Notes under the pieces: model-generated
Database searches by the model: none
What the model was told of the DNA's origin: nothing
Seen by the model: only the letters and a program-made list of their open reading frames with translations
IMG/VR virus record: IMGVR_UViG_3300030328_000378
Location: 1 to 44,930 of that record
Source: a virus
Strand: one strand, 5' to 3'
Length of the DNA stretch: 44,930 nt
Position numbers and translations under genes: made by a program
Shown: positions 1 through 11,900 of the stretch, piece after piece
Position numbering within the stretch: the first letter of the stretch is position 1
Layout of the letters: every line of letters begins with the position of its first letter

Positions 1-1
1 A

Positions 2-655
2 AATATTTATAACTCTACTCCACAGATTACAAAGATAGGTACTAAGATACAAAAACAAGAAACTTATGGCTGGGCTGAATTAAGTGAATCTGTTAAAGAT
101 AGTGCTGTTATAGGATATGATACAATAAGACAAGCTGTATTAGTATTCTTTTCTACTGATGCAAGTACACCAGAACATAGATGTTGGGCTTATTCAGCAG
201 GTACTAAGCGTTGGGATTTGTGGGACACAAGCCATAAGGTGTATGATGCCGTAGAGTCTAAGACTGGACACGCTATATTATTATTGTCTAATGGTCGTAT
301 ATGTAAATACTCTAGTGGTAGTAATAATAAAAACTGGGAGTGGGAGTCTAAGAAAATAGGCTTTGGAGAAGATACTATTGTCAAAAAATTAAGGTTAGCT
401 AAATTAGATGGAACTGCTAGGAACCATACAACCTTACAGTATAAAAGCGACTTAGAAGATGATGAGTGGCATAATGGTACTGATATAAGTAATAACTATG
501 GTTCTTCTTGGCAAGGTAGAGCTATTAAAGTAGACTCTGCTTATTCTAAAGTAAAGTGGTTCAAAGTTAGAGCTACTGCAACAAATAATATTACTGGTAG
601 TAATTACAAAGGTAATGCTGTTGGTATTATTTATAAGAGGAAGAAACCTAAGTAA
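2..655 (+). CDS. C-terminal part of a tail/hub structural protein (5' truncated)
   Basis: The reading frame is open from base 2 of the window to a TAA at 653-655, so about 217 residues of the C-terminus are present and the start lies outside. The visible part is rich in Trp, Tyr and Gly, with short strand-like segments such as RCWAYSAGTKRWDLWD and HAILLLSNGRICKY, which look like blades of a beta-propeller or beta-sandwich, and ends in a basic tail (YKRKKPK). Such ends occur in podovirus tail-hub or stabilisation proteins, but no family is firmly recognised. It is coupled to the next gene by a TAATG overlap. An ATG at 218 also lies in frame but is internal. Confidence 0.75.
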   Translation, partial: NIYNSTPQITKIGTKIQKQETYGWAELSESVKDSAVIGYDTIRQAVLVFFSTDASTPEHRCWAYSAGTKRWDLWDTSHKVYDAVESKTGHAILLLSNGRICKYSSGSNNKNWEWESKKIGFGEDTIVKKLRLAKLDGTARNHTTLQYKSDLEDDEWHNGTDISNNYGSSWQGRAIKVDSAYSKVKWFKVRATATNNITGSNYKGNAVGIIYKRKKPK

Positions 656-948
656 TGGCTAAAAGAAAAGTACAGAATAGAACTGAAAGCAGACCTGATG
701 TAAGTGATTTTAATCCATTCTCTGATGAGACTACAAATGCTTCAGGTGCAATACAAAGAATTATAGAAAAGGTATCAGAAAAAACTGACAAAGCTACAGG
801 TAGAGCTGAAAGAGGAAGTGAAACTGGTATTGGAGGCTCTATACGAGCAATAAAAGATAAAAGCGACTGGTATATTGAGATTAAAACAGCCGATGGATGG
901 ATAAGAAGTGATAGCTCAACTGCAAGTGGTTTTAAATTAAAAAAATAA
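655..948 (+). CDS. small hypothetical virion-region protein, 97 aa
   Basis: This gene begins at an ATG overlapping the stop of the preceding tail gene (TAATG), which implies translational coupling. The product is hydrophilic and mostly polar: a disordered N-terminal half rich in Ser, Asp and Asn, a short helix (residues about 32-48), and a C-terminal segment with Trp residues (SDWYIEIKTADGWIR) that may form a small beta-hairpin. There is no signal peptide or membrane segment. Position between tail and internal virion genes suggests a minor structural or assembly protein. I do not recognise the family. Confidence 0.7.
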   Translation: MAKRKVQNRTESRPDVSDFNPFSDETTNASGAIQRIIEKVSEKTDKATGRAERGSETGIGGSIRAIKDKSDWYIEIKTADGWIRSDSSTASGFKLKK

Positions 949-968
949 GTATATTAATGAGAGAGATA
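946..968 (+). promoter_or_regulatory. TAAGTATATTA / ATGAGAGAGATA element before gene 979
   Basis: The spacer before gene 979 contains TAAGTATATTA (946-956, including the previous stop codon) directly followed by ATGAGAGAGATA (957-968) and an SD-like AAGG. The same two blocks recur at 38220-38265, separated there by a strong hairpin. The second block acts at least as ribosome-binding sequence. Whether the first block is a late promoter is inference. Confidence 0.35.
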
Positions 969-978
969 AGGTGATATT

Positions 979-2010
979 ATGAGTTGGTTATCTAAAAAAT
1001 GGGACCAGTTATCTGGTAAAAACCAAAAAGTAAGTACTAATACTATAAAAAATGAGTACAATCAAGCGTTTGCTGGTGCTAGAAAGACATATGGTGCGTT
1101 AGAAGAACGTGGTATGGATATGATGGACCCAAATTCGCAGTTCAACATAGACCAGAAAGAACGTATGGAAGGTTCTGCGGCAGATGCGGCGGCTATGAGT
1201 TCACGTATGGCTGGAAGAAATGCGGCAATGGCTGGTGGTTCTAATGCGGCGTCTTTAGCGGCTCAAACTGCATCAGGTGCTAACCAAGCTCAAGCTGGAG
1301 CTATTGATTCTTATAATAAGTATTTGAGTGGAGCTATGAGCCAAGGTGCTGGGATGGCAAGTGGTGCCGCTAATAATATGGCACAAATGAACCAAACTCA
1401 AATGAATGCTATATCTAATCAAAGACTTGCTAATGCTCAAATAGATTCACAGGCTACAGGTTTAGCTACAAATTTACTAGGTAAGGGTATAGGTATGGCT
1501 TTTGGAATGCCTCCTATGCAAAAAGGTGGTCCAATAAACGAAGGCTTACTTAAAAGCGTTCTTACAGATGAGATGAATAGTGATGGTAAAAACAAACAAA
1601 GTTCTTTAATATATTCTAAAGGCTTTGAAGCTGATGAACATTATGACCCAGACACTGATGAAATGTGGGATTATCAAGAAGCAACTGGTCCAAAAACTGG
1701 TAAAGATATAATGTATACTAGAGGTAAAGATGGACAGTTAATAAAGCAATATACTAAGCATTATGGAGGTTTGCTATCTGGTGTAAGAAATTTTGCAGAT
1801 AGAATTAAAGGACCTCAAAGAGTTGATGAATTACCTGAGGGTTGGTCTCCTGCTGATATGGATAAAGAAGGAAGCGATTTGTATATGCAAGATGGTGGTT
1901 ATGTAGAAAGTGCTTATGGAAATAAAGGTGGTATGTTATCTCAAGTTGCTGGACCTGATGGAACACCTATGAACATTAGGACTAGAATAGGAGGACAGTA
2001 CGTTGGGTAA
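979..2010 (+). CDS. Ala/Gly/Met-rich internal virion protein
   Basis: A 343-residue protein starting at the ATG after AAGGTGATATT. Residues about 60-180 are a low-complexity helical region extremely rich in Ala, Gly, Met, Asn and Gln, ending in an apolar segment (LGKGIGMAFGM). The C-terminal half is charged and carries short glycine motifs: MQKGGPI, MQDGGYV and NKGGM. The same QxGGx pattern continues in the next gene. Amphipathic Ala/Gly-rich proteins upstream of a giant virion protein are typical of internal or ejection proteins of podoviruses, which interact with the host envelope during DNA entry. That role is inferred from composition and location only. It overlaps the following gene by 8 bases. 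Confidence 0.65.
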   Translation: MSWLSKKWDQLSGKNQKVSTNTIKNEYNQAFAGARKTYGALEERGMDMMDPNSQFNIDQKERMEGSAADAAAMSSRMAGRNAAMAGGSNAASLAAQTASGANQAQAGAIDSYNKYLSGAMSQGAGMASGAANNMAQMNQTQMNAISNQRLANAQIDSQATGLATNLLGKGIGMAFGMPPMQKGGPINEGLLKSVLTDEMNSDGKNKQSSLIYSKGFEADEHYDPDTDEMWDYQEATGPKTGKDIMYTRGKDGQLIKQYTKHYGGLLSGVRNFADRIKGPQRVDELPEGWSPADMDKEGSDLYMQDGGYVESAYGNKGGMLSQVAGPDGTPMNIRTRIGGQYVG

Positions 2011-4309
2011 TAAATACAGCCCTTACCCCGGAGACATAATTGACGCTAAGCTAGAACCCGGAGAATATGTACTTAATAGAAACGCTGTTAATGCAATAGG
2101 TGAAGAAAAGCTTGATGAACTAAATAATAAAATAGCACCAAGATTTCAAGATGGTGGTTCTGTTGTTATAGAGAGAGATGGTAAACCAACAGGTGCTAAA
2201 GAACCTGCGATGCCTTGGCGTCAGAAAGTTAATCAATTCCTTATTAAAAAAAGAATGGACCATCTGGGAAAGAAAGACCCTCAATTAGCTTATTTTATGA
2301 GTGATGAATACGCTAATAAAAAGTGGGGTGGTCCTACTTATGTTAAAGGTAAATCATCATCTAAATTTTATGAAGATGCTAAAGGTTCTGTAGATGATTT
2401 CTTACAAGAAAGCGAAGTTACTTTTAAAGATGGCAAATTAAAAGATGCTATAGTGAAATCAAGGTTTGCTGAAAAAGTAAGAAATGGTGAGTATGGTGAT
2501 GCTGAAATAGATGAATACTTCGGTCTTAAAACTAATAAGGGGGAGTACAACGTAGACCCTGCAAAATGGTATAGTAAGATTAAAATGGCTGAGGGTGGTA
2601 AAGTAGGTCCCGGAGAACAAGCAAGGTTAGAAGCTGAGCATATGAGACAAGCTCAACAGATGGCTCAGTTTGACCAGTATATGCACGACCAAGGAGTTCC
2701 TACTTCTATTAGGGATGATATACAATTACCTATGCAAGAAGGAGCTTTCTTTGATAAAGGAGATTTTGATAACTACTTAAGTCAGTATGTTAATTTGCAC
2801 GATATAGGTGATTCACAGGGGAGAGCCCCTTGGCAAAAAGGATATGGGGAACTTCCCGGTATTGGTATGGACCACGAGATTCCTAGTATGGGATTAACTG
2901 GCTCTGAGCAAATACTTTCAGCATTAAAAGCTGGTAACCTTAGTCAAATAGATGAGTATAACCCAGCAATAAAGAAAGTATTAAAAGACAATCCGAAGCT
3001 CGGCTTTGAATATAATAAGCAAATGGATGTACTAAGAGAGAAGTATGGTCCTAAAGATTTACCTAGATTAGATAGCGATATTGCTTATAATTCAGACGGT
3101 TCAATAAGCGATGCTGATGATGCTTATTTACAACATAAACTAGACGAAAGAGATAAGCATATTGAACTTAAAGAAAGAGCTAAATATTTAAAAGACAATC
3201 CTGAAGCAATGGCAGAACATCAGAAAAAACTTGATGCTCAGCCTTCTATGTATGACGGAATGGATGAACCTCTTAAAATGAAACCTGCTACAAAAAGAGA
3301 ACAAGTGTTAGCAGAGCTAAGAAAAGGTATGGCTGGCAATCAAGATAATCCTTATAAAATAGGTTCACCCGGAAAAGGTATTAAAAAACACTTTGATAAA
3401 CTAGAAAAGAAAGTAGCTCGTAAAGAAAAATGGGATGCTTGGAAGTCTAAAATGAAAAAGAAGATTGGGAGCTTTGATGATATGAAGACATCATATGAGA
3501 ATGTAAACAAAGCTAGGGCTATGTATGCAAAACAACAGGAGAAAGTAAAAGCCCAACGTGGTGGATATATGAGACCAGATGGAAAACAAGGTTACTTTTT
3601 AGGTGGTTTAGCGGCGGCGGCGGCTCCAGCATTGTTAGGTAAATTAGGATTAGGTGCAGGAGCGGCGACAGCAGGTGCAGAAGCCGTAGCAGGTGGAGCA
3701 GATGGAGGAAGTTTGTTAGGACAAGCAGGTAAGTTTGGAACAAACTATCTTCATAATGCTAAAGCTGGATTAGGACAAATGAGTAAAGGTTTAAAATCTG
3801 AAATGGGAAACTCTGGTAAATCTTGGGGTGGTGCTTTAGGAGACTTACTTCAAACTGCATCAATGGCTCAAGGTTTTTCTGGACCAGATGGACCAAGGAA
3901 ACCAACTCCTACAGCAGAGAATATGGGTATGGACCAAGTAGGTGGTGATAAAACTCCACCACCACCAAGCGATACAACACCAACTGATAAAACAACAAAT
4001 GAAACACCAACTACAACTGAAACAGTAGAGAATAATGCTAACGCAGTAAAAGAAGCGGCTAAAGTAACCGGTACTGAAGCGGCTGAACCAGTCTCTCAAC
4101 AGGGACAAGTTGGAGATGAAACATTAGTACAAACTCCAATTACTGGAATTATAAACCCTGATGGCTCAACAACTGAGATACCTGTTTTAAATGCAGATGG
4201 TCAAGTAATACCAAACCCAGTTGGACCTAGAAAGCAAGATGGAACATTTCAAAGGGGTGGACCAGTAACGCTTGAAGGTTTTATACAGCAATCTTGGAGG
4301 AATATGTAA
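2003..4309 (+). CDS. large internal virion / ejection-type protein, 768 aa, repeated GG motifs
   Basis: It starts with TTG at 2003, inside the end of the previous gene, where GGAGGA provides the SD. The N-terminus contains LEPGEYVLNRNAVNAIG, a motif often seen in phage structural proteins with repeated GG signatures. Motifs FQDGGSV, AEGGKV, AQRGGYM and FQRGGPV recur along the chain. Residues about 200-500 are charged and helical (many Lys, Glu, Met). Residues about 525-580 are apolar and Gly/Ala-rich, a possible membrane-interacting segment. A Thr/Pro/Glu-rich linker follows, and the C-terminus ends in another GG motif. Probably an internal virion or pilot protein; the GG sites could be protease processing sites. 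No enzyme domain is recognised. Confidence 0.65.
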   Translation: MGNKYSPYPGDIIDAKLEPGEYVLNRNAVNAIGEEKLDELNNKIAPRFQDGGSVVIERDGKPTGAKEPAMPWRQKVNQFLIKKRMDHLGKKDPQLAYFMSDEYANKKWGGPTYVKGKSSSKFYEDAKGSVDDFLQESEVTFKDGKLKDAIVKSRFAEKVRNGEYGDAEIDEYFGLKTNKGEYNVDPAKWYSKIKMAEGGKVGPGEQARLEAEHMRQAQQMAQFDQYMHDQGVPTSIRDDIQLPMQEGAFFDKGDFDNYLSQYVNLHDIGDSQGRAPWQKGYGELPGIGMDHEIPSMGLTGSEQILSALKAGNLSQIDEYNPAIKKVLKDNPKLGFEYNKQMDVLREKYGPKDLPRLDSDIAYNSDGSISDADDAYLQHKLDERDKHIELKERAKYLKDNPEAMAEHQKKLDAQPSMYDGMDEPLKMKPATKREQVLAELRKGMAGNQDNPYKIGSPGKGIKKHFDKLEKKVARKEKWDAWKSKMKKKIGSFDDMKTSYENVNKARAMYAKQQEKVKAQRGGYMRPDGKQGYFLGGLAAAAAPALLGKLGLGAGAATAGAEAVAGGADGGSLLGQAGKFGTNYLHNAKAGLGQMSKGLKSEMGNSGKSWGGALGDLLQTASMAQGFSGPDGPRKPTPTAENMGMDQVGGDKTPPPPSDTTPTDKTTNETPTTTETVENNANAVKEAAKVTGTEAAEPVSQQGQVGDETLVQTPITGIINPDGSTTEIPVLNADGQVIPNPVGPRKQDGTFQRGGPVTLEGFIQQSWRNM

Positions 4310-5946
4310 TGTCTGAAGTTAAACCAATGAACTTATCTGGAGTATCTCACAACCCTCTTCAAGGAGGTGCGGCGAGAGGACAGGTATCAGACAATTTTAG
4401 AGAAGCTGAAAGAATTAGATTAGCTAAAAGACAATTAGCAAATCAAGAACATCGCAGTGAACAACAGCTTATTATTCAAAAAGCTCAGTTCGGTATGCAA
4501 AAGCAAATGAATGAATACCGAATAAAAGCTATGGATAGAGCTGAAGAAGACTATCAAAAGAAAAAGTTAGCAGAAAATTATATATTCTCTAACTACCCAC
4601 AACCCGGTCAAAGAACTTTAGATAATTTTTTAAAAGATGGCTTAACATATGGAGTTGGTGGTTATCAAAAAGCTAAAGAGAAATGGGTAAAGGAAGTAGG
4701 ACCTCACAGTTGGCAAGCATTTGAAAAGCATTATCAAGGTTTAAAACAAGCAGAAATGCAGAACCTTCAAAACTCTATGATATATGACCCAAGAAGTAAT
4801 ATGACTGAAGGACAGCATCGTAAAAAATATCAAGAGATGTTGCAAAAAATGGACCCTGCTATGAGACAAAACTTTTTAAATAGTCTTGATGGGTCTACTA
4901 GACAAATAATTGAATCACAATTCCCAATGCACAAAGATGTTGGTAGAAGATGGGAAGACTTTGTAACTGATACTGGATTATGGGTAGGTGAAAATCCTAT
5001 TAAAACTACATTAGGTGGTGCAAGTGCAATTATAGCTACTGGTTTTGCTATGAGAAAGCAACCTGTTAAACTGATAAAAGCTCTATTTCAAAATGAAGGT
5101 AAAGTCACTGCAAATATGCCAGAGATATTTAAAAAAGCATCTATTAAAATGGGTGACAAAACTGGTAAGGGTGTTATATCTTTAGAGGATATAGATATAG
5201 CTGTAAAAGATGGAGCATTAACTAAGGGACAAGCAAAGATTCTTAAAGATGGTGGTAGAGTTGTACCTGAAATGTTTAAAGGTAAACCCGGTCCAGTTAA
5301 AGATTTTATAGGACCTGAAAGAGTTAGTCACAAAAACATACCAAAAGTTAAAGATGACATCAACGCCTTAATGAAAGATGGAGTATTAGACCAGAAACAC
5401 GCAGACCAGTTAAAAGGCGTCATTGATGATATAGTAAGGAAAGGCGATGATTTAACTAGCGAAACTGTTGGTAAATACTTAGCTAAAAAACCTGACCAGT
5501 TTAAAGGTTTAATTAAAAGTTTAGAACACGGAACTAGCTCTGGCTTAATGCAGAAACTAGGTGGTTTCAGTGCATCAGGAATAGTAAAAGGTATAGGTTC
5601 TTTAGGACTTGGATTTGCTGGTGCGGCGGCTTTAGAATCTGGATTTGAAGCTGTTGCAGGTGACGATAATCCAAATCAAGAAGCTTGGGGTGAAGTTGGT
5701 AGCATAGGTGGTTTTAATGTTGCGGCTGGTGCAACGGGTGCAATAAGAACTATACAGAATAAAATTAATACACACGGACTAGCTAAGGTTATGCAAATGG
5801 TTGCTAAAAAAGGTGGTCCTAAATTAGCCGCTAGACTAATTGCTAAAGGAGCTTTAACTGGCACTGGCGTAGGCAGTGTTGTTGGAGGTGCTATGTTAGC
5901 GGCAGAAGCGGCGTATATTGCATATCTTATATCTACAATGGAATAA
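4309..5946 (+). CDS. internal virion protein with hydrophobic C-terminal region
   Basis: The ATG at 4309 overlaps the previous stop (TAATG) and follows GGAGGA at a good distance, so it is preferred over an in-frame TTG at 4294. The 545-residue product has a Lys/Gln/Glu-rich helical N-terminal third, a central charged region, an apolar segment near residues 235-250, and a C-terminal Gly/Ala-rich stretch (about residues 415-545) with several apolar segments, ending in AAYIAYLISTME. This pattern suits a membrane-active ejection protein. It is followed after 13 bases by the giant protein, with which it probably forms an ejectosome-like set. No catalytic motif seen. Confidence 0.65.
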   Translation: MSEVKPMNLSGVSHNPLQGGAARGQVSDNFREAERIRLAKRQLANQEHRSEQQLIIQKAQFGMQKQMNEYRIKAMDRAEEDYQKKKLAENYIFSNYPQPGQRTLDNFLKDGLTYGVGGYQKAKEKWVKEVGPHSWQAFEKHYQGLKQAEMQNLQNSMIYDPRSNMTEGQHRKKYQEMLQKMDPAMRQNFLNSLDGSTRQIIESQFPMHKDVGRRWEDFVTDTGLWVGENPIKTTLGGASAIIATGFAMRKQPVKLIKALFQNEGKVTANMPEIFKKASIKMGDKTGKGVISLEDIDIAVKDGALTKGQAKILKDGGRVVPEMFKGKPGPVKDFIGPERVSHKNIPKVKDDINALMKDGVLDQKHADQLKGVIDDIVRKGDDLTSETVGKYLAKKPDQFKGLIKSLEHGTSSGLMQKLGGFSASGIVKGIGSLGLGFAGAAALESGFEAVAGDDNPNQEAWGEVGSIGGFNVAAGATGAIRTIQNKINTHGLAKVMQMVAKKGGPKLAARLIAKGALTGTGVGSVVGGAMLAAEAAYIAYLISTME

Positions 5947-5959
5947 ATAGGGGGTAGCA

Positions 5960-8900
5960 TTGGCTGAGCCAAAAGAATGGTCTCCAAAGATGGATGAGAA
6001 TCAGATTCGAGGAGTCATAGACCAATATGCTAAATTTCCAGAGCTGTTTAATGATAGAGATGATGATTTAGAATCTCTAGAAGAACACGCATATTATTAC
6101 AAAATACCTTTCGCAAGAAGTAAGGAACATCAAGACGGCTATTTAACTCGTATGATTAAACAGGCTGGTCGTGGATGGGCTGAAGGTTTCTCTACGTTAC
6201 CAATGGAAAAAGTCGATGACTTTATTGGTACTGATATAGGTGGAGCCCCAGAAGATACTCACGAAGCGATAGCACGTAACTTAGGTCATCTTGCAGGTTT
6301 TGTAGGTTATTTACCCGGAGCTAAGGCATTAAAGTTTTTAGGTGCTCGTAAAATAGCGGCTGGATTTCAAGCTATTAAAGGTAAGAGTGCTCCAATGTTG
6401 GCGGCTAACTTTGCTCAAAAGAAAGTCGGTAATGTTATTGAACCTTTTATAAAAGACTTACCCGACTGGGCTACTACTGGTGTCTTTGCAGACGCTACTC
6501 AAGGAGCTTTTCATTTAGGTACAGCTAGTGCAGTATCTAGTTGGACTCACGGAGTAGATGAGATGTTTCACGCCGCAGGTTTTGGAGCTGGTGCTGGAGC
6601 AGTATTTAGAGGTATAGGTAACCTTAAAGGATTTGGTGAGCGTTTACAACCTAGTCAATTAAAGCCTAATGGTAGTCCCAATATGAAATTATTAAGCGAA
6701 GGACAGAAGGCTGACCTAGCGGCGAGAACTATGGCAGGTGCCGCTTTTCAAGGTTTACCTAGTACTATACAAGGTGCTACTACAGAAGAACAAGTATACG
6801 CATATGCAATGGGTGCTTTCTTTGGCTATAAAGAAATGCCTTATCAAACTAGAACTAGTAGAGAATTTTTACACGAAAGCATAAAGAACGATAATGGTCC
6901 AGACCCAGAGATGAATCCTCGTTGGGGTAAGATGACTAAGGAAATGAAGGATGTTATCAAGACTGACTTTAGAGAATTTTTTGGAGAAGCAGAGTCTCAA
7001 CATTTAGTATACGACTTAATAAAAGGAAAAGTTGATTTAACGGATATTGAGAAATTAGCTGAAGAATATAGAACGGGTATGGAGATTGACCCTGTTACTG
7101 GTGAAGTGTATTCTAAATCACTTACTAAACAGGAAATAGCAGAGTATAAAGAAGCTTTTATAAAAGACCCTAGATATGATGAATCTCAAGACCTTGATAT
7201 GCACATACAAGATATTGTTGATATTCCCGGAAGGCTAATTGGTAAAGGTGGTTACATAGAACAAGTGTTTCCTGATATTACACCAGTAGATAGAATAAAA
7301 CTGGCAGATAATATATATAAGAAATGGAGTGGGTTACACAATGGAAACACAAAGAAACCGAAGCAGGGAGCAGAGCAAGAAATCGTTAAGCATATTGAAG
7401 CAGAGACTGGGCGAAAGCTGGATGAAAATGAAGTTGGATGGTGGAAACGATGGGCTGAAAACACAAGAAAAAAGCAATGGGTTGAGCAAATTGAGATTAA
7501 AGATGGCGAAGTTGGTATGCTTAATGGTAAGACGAACTCGGTAGGTAATAAAAAAGATTTATCTCAACAGAAAATGATTATAGAAGAAATCTATGAGAGA
7601 AATTATGAAAGCTTATATGGTACAAAGCCACAACAAGAATGGTTTAGAGTATTAGACCACGTTATATGGAAAGATAAAGAGTATGATTTAGGTAGAGCTG
7701 AAACAAATATCGCAAGACAACAGGAAGTTGAAATAAGACTTAATCCTGAGCTTGATGGTATGAAACGTAATGAAATTAAAAAAGCGGCAGAAGCAAACGC
7801 TGAAAGAATAATGGCTGAAAGCTATCGTAAACTTCACGATAAAATGAGAGAAGATGGTTATTATTATTACGGTGGTAAAGGCGATGCTAAGAAAATGTAC
7901 TTTGTTAAATTGCATCCCCTTATTGAAAATAATCCTAAGCTCGTAGGTAAGTTAGCAAAAGAATCTTTAAAGCAATTTAGACTAGCACAGAATAAGAAAT
8001 TCCCAGATAGAGTTACAAAAAATCAAGAAGCTTATTCTGAAAGTTATATAAGATGGAAGAATAGACCTGAAAACGTAGCTTTAAGCGACACAAAAGCACA
8101 GAAGATATATAAAGAGATGTATGTATCTAATATGCTATATGAATTAAGTAACAATGGTTACGAAGTAACAGACGTACCTTCTTTTGGTAAGAACTTTGCT
8201 AAAGTATTAGATGGTGGTAAATATATAAACGACCCTAAAGCATTTAATAAAAGGGCACAGATATGGTTTAACTCTGGTTTATCTGCCAACCCTAGAGAGA
8301 TAGAAGCTTATTTAAAAGAAAGAGGCGTTAACGATTTACAAGGTACAGGAAATAGTCAGAAAAAATTCCGGGTAGGGTTGTTTTCTGAGGCTGATTCTAG
8401 GTTTGAACAAGATAAGATAAAGTTATCTGATGGTGCAGAAGCATATCTTGAAGCATCTGATGGTGCTATACTTGCTAGAGAAGAGGTCATAGATGCCTTA
8501 AATTGGGACAAAGGTCTTCCAACCGATGGGAAGTTCAATAAATCATTTATCGTGTCTAAGGACCCTAAATTAGGAGCTTTATTAGGTAAGTATGGTATGC
8601 AGTTAGCTACACCAGAACTATCAGCTTATATGAAGAAGAGAGGTATACATATGTTGATACCTGATTCTGCGGCTAAACAAGTTGGTGAGCGTAAACAATG
8701 GGTAGGTGAGTTAGACTTAGTTCCTGATTTGATTAATAAGGATATGAAGATAGACTTCACTGGTACACTGTTTAATGTACCTATAAGAGATTTTAGAACT
8801 GTTATGTCTGAAATCACTACACAAAAGTATTTAAAGAAAGTACAGTTACCTAAACAGATGTATTCTGTTTTATCAGCATTTGGATATAAGAATATAAATA

Positions 8901-11900
8901 GAGAATCTATTATGGAGATGTATGACACTCTTTCTAATAGAGCTATAATGGGAACTGAAGAAGGTAAAGCTGTACTAGCAGAATATAAAAACAATAAAAG
9001 TAAAGAAAATATTAAGAGAGTTGTAGATAATATAGAAGAGATACCGATAAATGAGCTATTTGATATATTAAGAAGTCCAAATAACCCTGAGTTATCACAT
9101 AAGATATACGAAAAGATAATGAAATTAAACCACGAATACGTTGCAAGTCTAGCTGAAGAAGGTGAGATGTCACGTAATGAAATGGATAGATATAAAGAAG
9201 GTGTTGCAGATTTTGAAAGCGTAGTTGAAAGATTAAACAGAGTATTCCCAGAGGGTTCTGTGGGTGCCTATATGCACAAGTTCTCTAGAGATTATCGTAT
9301 GCAAGCAATGCGTAATTATGTAGTACAGAAAATCACTAAACCTAAGATTGATAATAGTGCATCATCAAGAATGAGACCTTGGGAAGTTGGATTACAATTA
9401 CCAAATAAAAAGACTTCAGAATTAAGAGATAATCAAAACATATTTTTCCTTGACAATAACTTTAGAGACTTAGTTATTAGAGACTCAATGTTTAAGAAAG
9501 GCAGGATTACCTTAGGAGAGCTGTGGGACACCCGTGCTGATTATAAAGGAGCATTGAAAGAAAAGGTTGACGACATACTGATGGGGACCGTAATGAGAGT
9601 ACCGATGGATTCGATTAGTGGTGCCCACAGCTTAGAATTTGCTGGGTTTACTGGTGTAAAAGGTTATGGAAGTTTACTACATCCTAGAAGTATGAAAGCG
9701 TTAGGTGGTGCTGATTTAGACGGAGATAAAGCATTAATATTCTTTGGTGGAGAGTCTCACGGGTTCAGAAAATCCTGGCGGGAGATGTATGCAAGTCAGA
9801 AAAATGAGTACGTTGATAAAGCTACGAATATGGAGAAGCATAATAAAAATGCTGAAGACCCAATGGATGGTTTAACTTATGGTGAAAAACTTGCTATGAG
9901 GGACCCAGAACTACAAGCTAAAAGTGTTCATCAAACATCTCAATATTCTCCTTACTGGAGAGAGTTTATGAGTAGTGGTGCTTATCAAGGTCGTGAACAT
10001 CTTGGTACTGCTGTTACACAAAGGATGGCTATCTTAGGTGCTTATAATAGTTTAAGAGAGGCTGGTAACAATTATAACTATGATAAAGTTAGAATACGTG
10101 ATAATCAAGGTAATGATGTATTAGACAAGAATGGTAAACCTATATTTGAAAATGTTATAATGGGTAAAGATTTCTATAGTGTACCTTATTATGATTCATA
10201 TGCTAATGGTGGTAAAGGTCAGCTTAGAAGAATATTATTTGAAACTAAAAATACTGAACAAGATTTACAAAGATTTAGAGAAATGTCCAGAGCGGCGATT
10301 GCGTTAGGCTCTGACCCTATGGATGAGATGGGTATTCGTGGTGAGAAGTTTGGTCCTATGATACTTGACACCTTATTTAAATACAAAGTGTTTGATGTTG
10401 TAAAAGGTAAGACAGTTATGACTGAAGGTTCTAAAGCTGAAACTGCATCAGTTAACTCTGGTAGGGCTGATTATCTTAAAAAGAAAGGGTTACACAGTAC
10501 ATTTAATGAGTTAAATAGATTACTATATGGTAAAAATCATAATGATAACAGAAGATGGAACTATTCTGAAATAGCTGGTGGTGTAGAAAAGTTTAACTAT
10601 ATGCCTGCTGAAGCTAAAACTACCTTTCTACCTATGTTATCTAAAAGTATGAGAGGTATTGACTGGTCTGATAATGTATTCAGAAGAGTTAATGAGGGTA
10701 AATTAAATCAAATATACTTTGACCATAGAGAAGCCGTAGGTAAAAGTGACTGGTTAAAAGATGCAATGGGCAGAGAAACAATGTCTACTGTAATGGGTAA
10801 CTTTATTAAAAGAATATATGATAAGAAATTGTATACAAAAGAAGGTTTAGAAGCACTTGCTAATAGTGAAAAAGACTTTGTTGAATTTATAAGTGAAATG
10901 CAAGTAACTAAATTAGGCTTAGAAAAGCCTGTTATGGGACAGATACCCCGCAGTTTTCAACCTATACGTCAGTTTGATTATAACTATAGAAGAGCTTATT
11001 TGGAAAACTTAGTATTAAAAGGAGAAGATTTTTTAATTAACGATATTAGCGATATGGCATCTTTAAAAAGTATTACTGATGTTGTAAACAGAGGTAAGAT
11101 TCCTAGTGAAAGAATATCTGAAATACACGATAAAGTAGATGATATTAAGAATCAATCTGTTTGGAAAGCTAAAGAAAGGAGAAGCTTAGACAATGTCCTT
11201 AACGTCACTGATGCTGATGCTAAACAAAGCAAGGCAGTTAAACAAGCTCGTGAAGCGTTCGGAATTGATGATAAAGGTAGTGCGAAAATTGACCAAGTCC
11301 AAACGGACCAGTTAATACGAGACTACAAGATAAAATTATCACAACCTGAAAAAGACCTATTTGATATGTTATATATAGGTACATATTCTAAAGGTAATAA
11401 AAAGAAATTAGAGGCGGCTATTGAGCTATCTCATATTCCTAATCGTAGAAGAGATGCAGAGTTCTTATTTAAAATGTTAAGAAATACATCTTTAATGCGT
11501 GCTGGTCTCAGTTCTAAAGAAATAAGCGATGCTAGTCTGAAAGAGTTCTTTAACAATTATGAAGCCTTAATGAAGAGAACTAATCTTGAGTTAACTGAAT
11601 CACAGAAAAAGATTCTTACTAGAGAAGTAACGCCAGAAGATGTTACATCTTATAGAGATGAAGCTGGTAATATTGTAAAGAATGAATTAATAGATGGTCA
11701 AAACTTATCTGAAACTGATAGACTATACCTTGATGATATTGCTCCTTTTGTAGGATTACAAGAAGGTAAGATTAAAGACCCTGTACTAAAGCAAACTTAT
11801 TACAATTTAAAAGAACACTTAGACCATTACCATAACTTAGATGTAAGAAATTTAAATGGTTTATTTAGAGGTTTATTTAAGAAGAATTTAAATCAAGCTA

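Noticed and set aside
8626-8994. 122-aa minus-strand frame inside the giant gene
   Set aside because: Shadow of the plus-strand giant protein; low-complexity hydrophobic translation and no SD.
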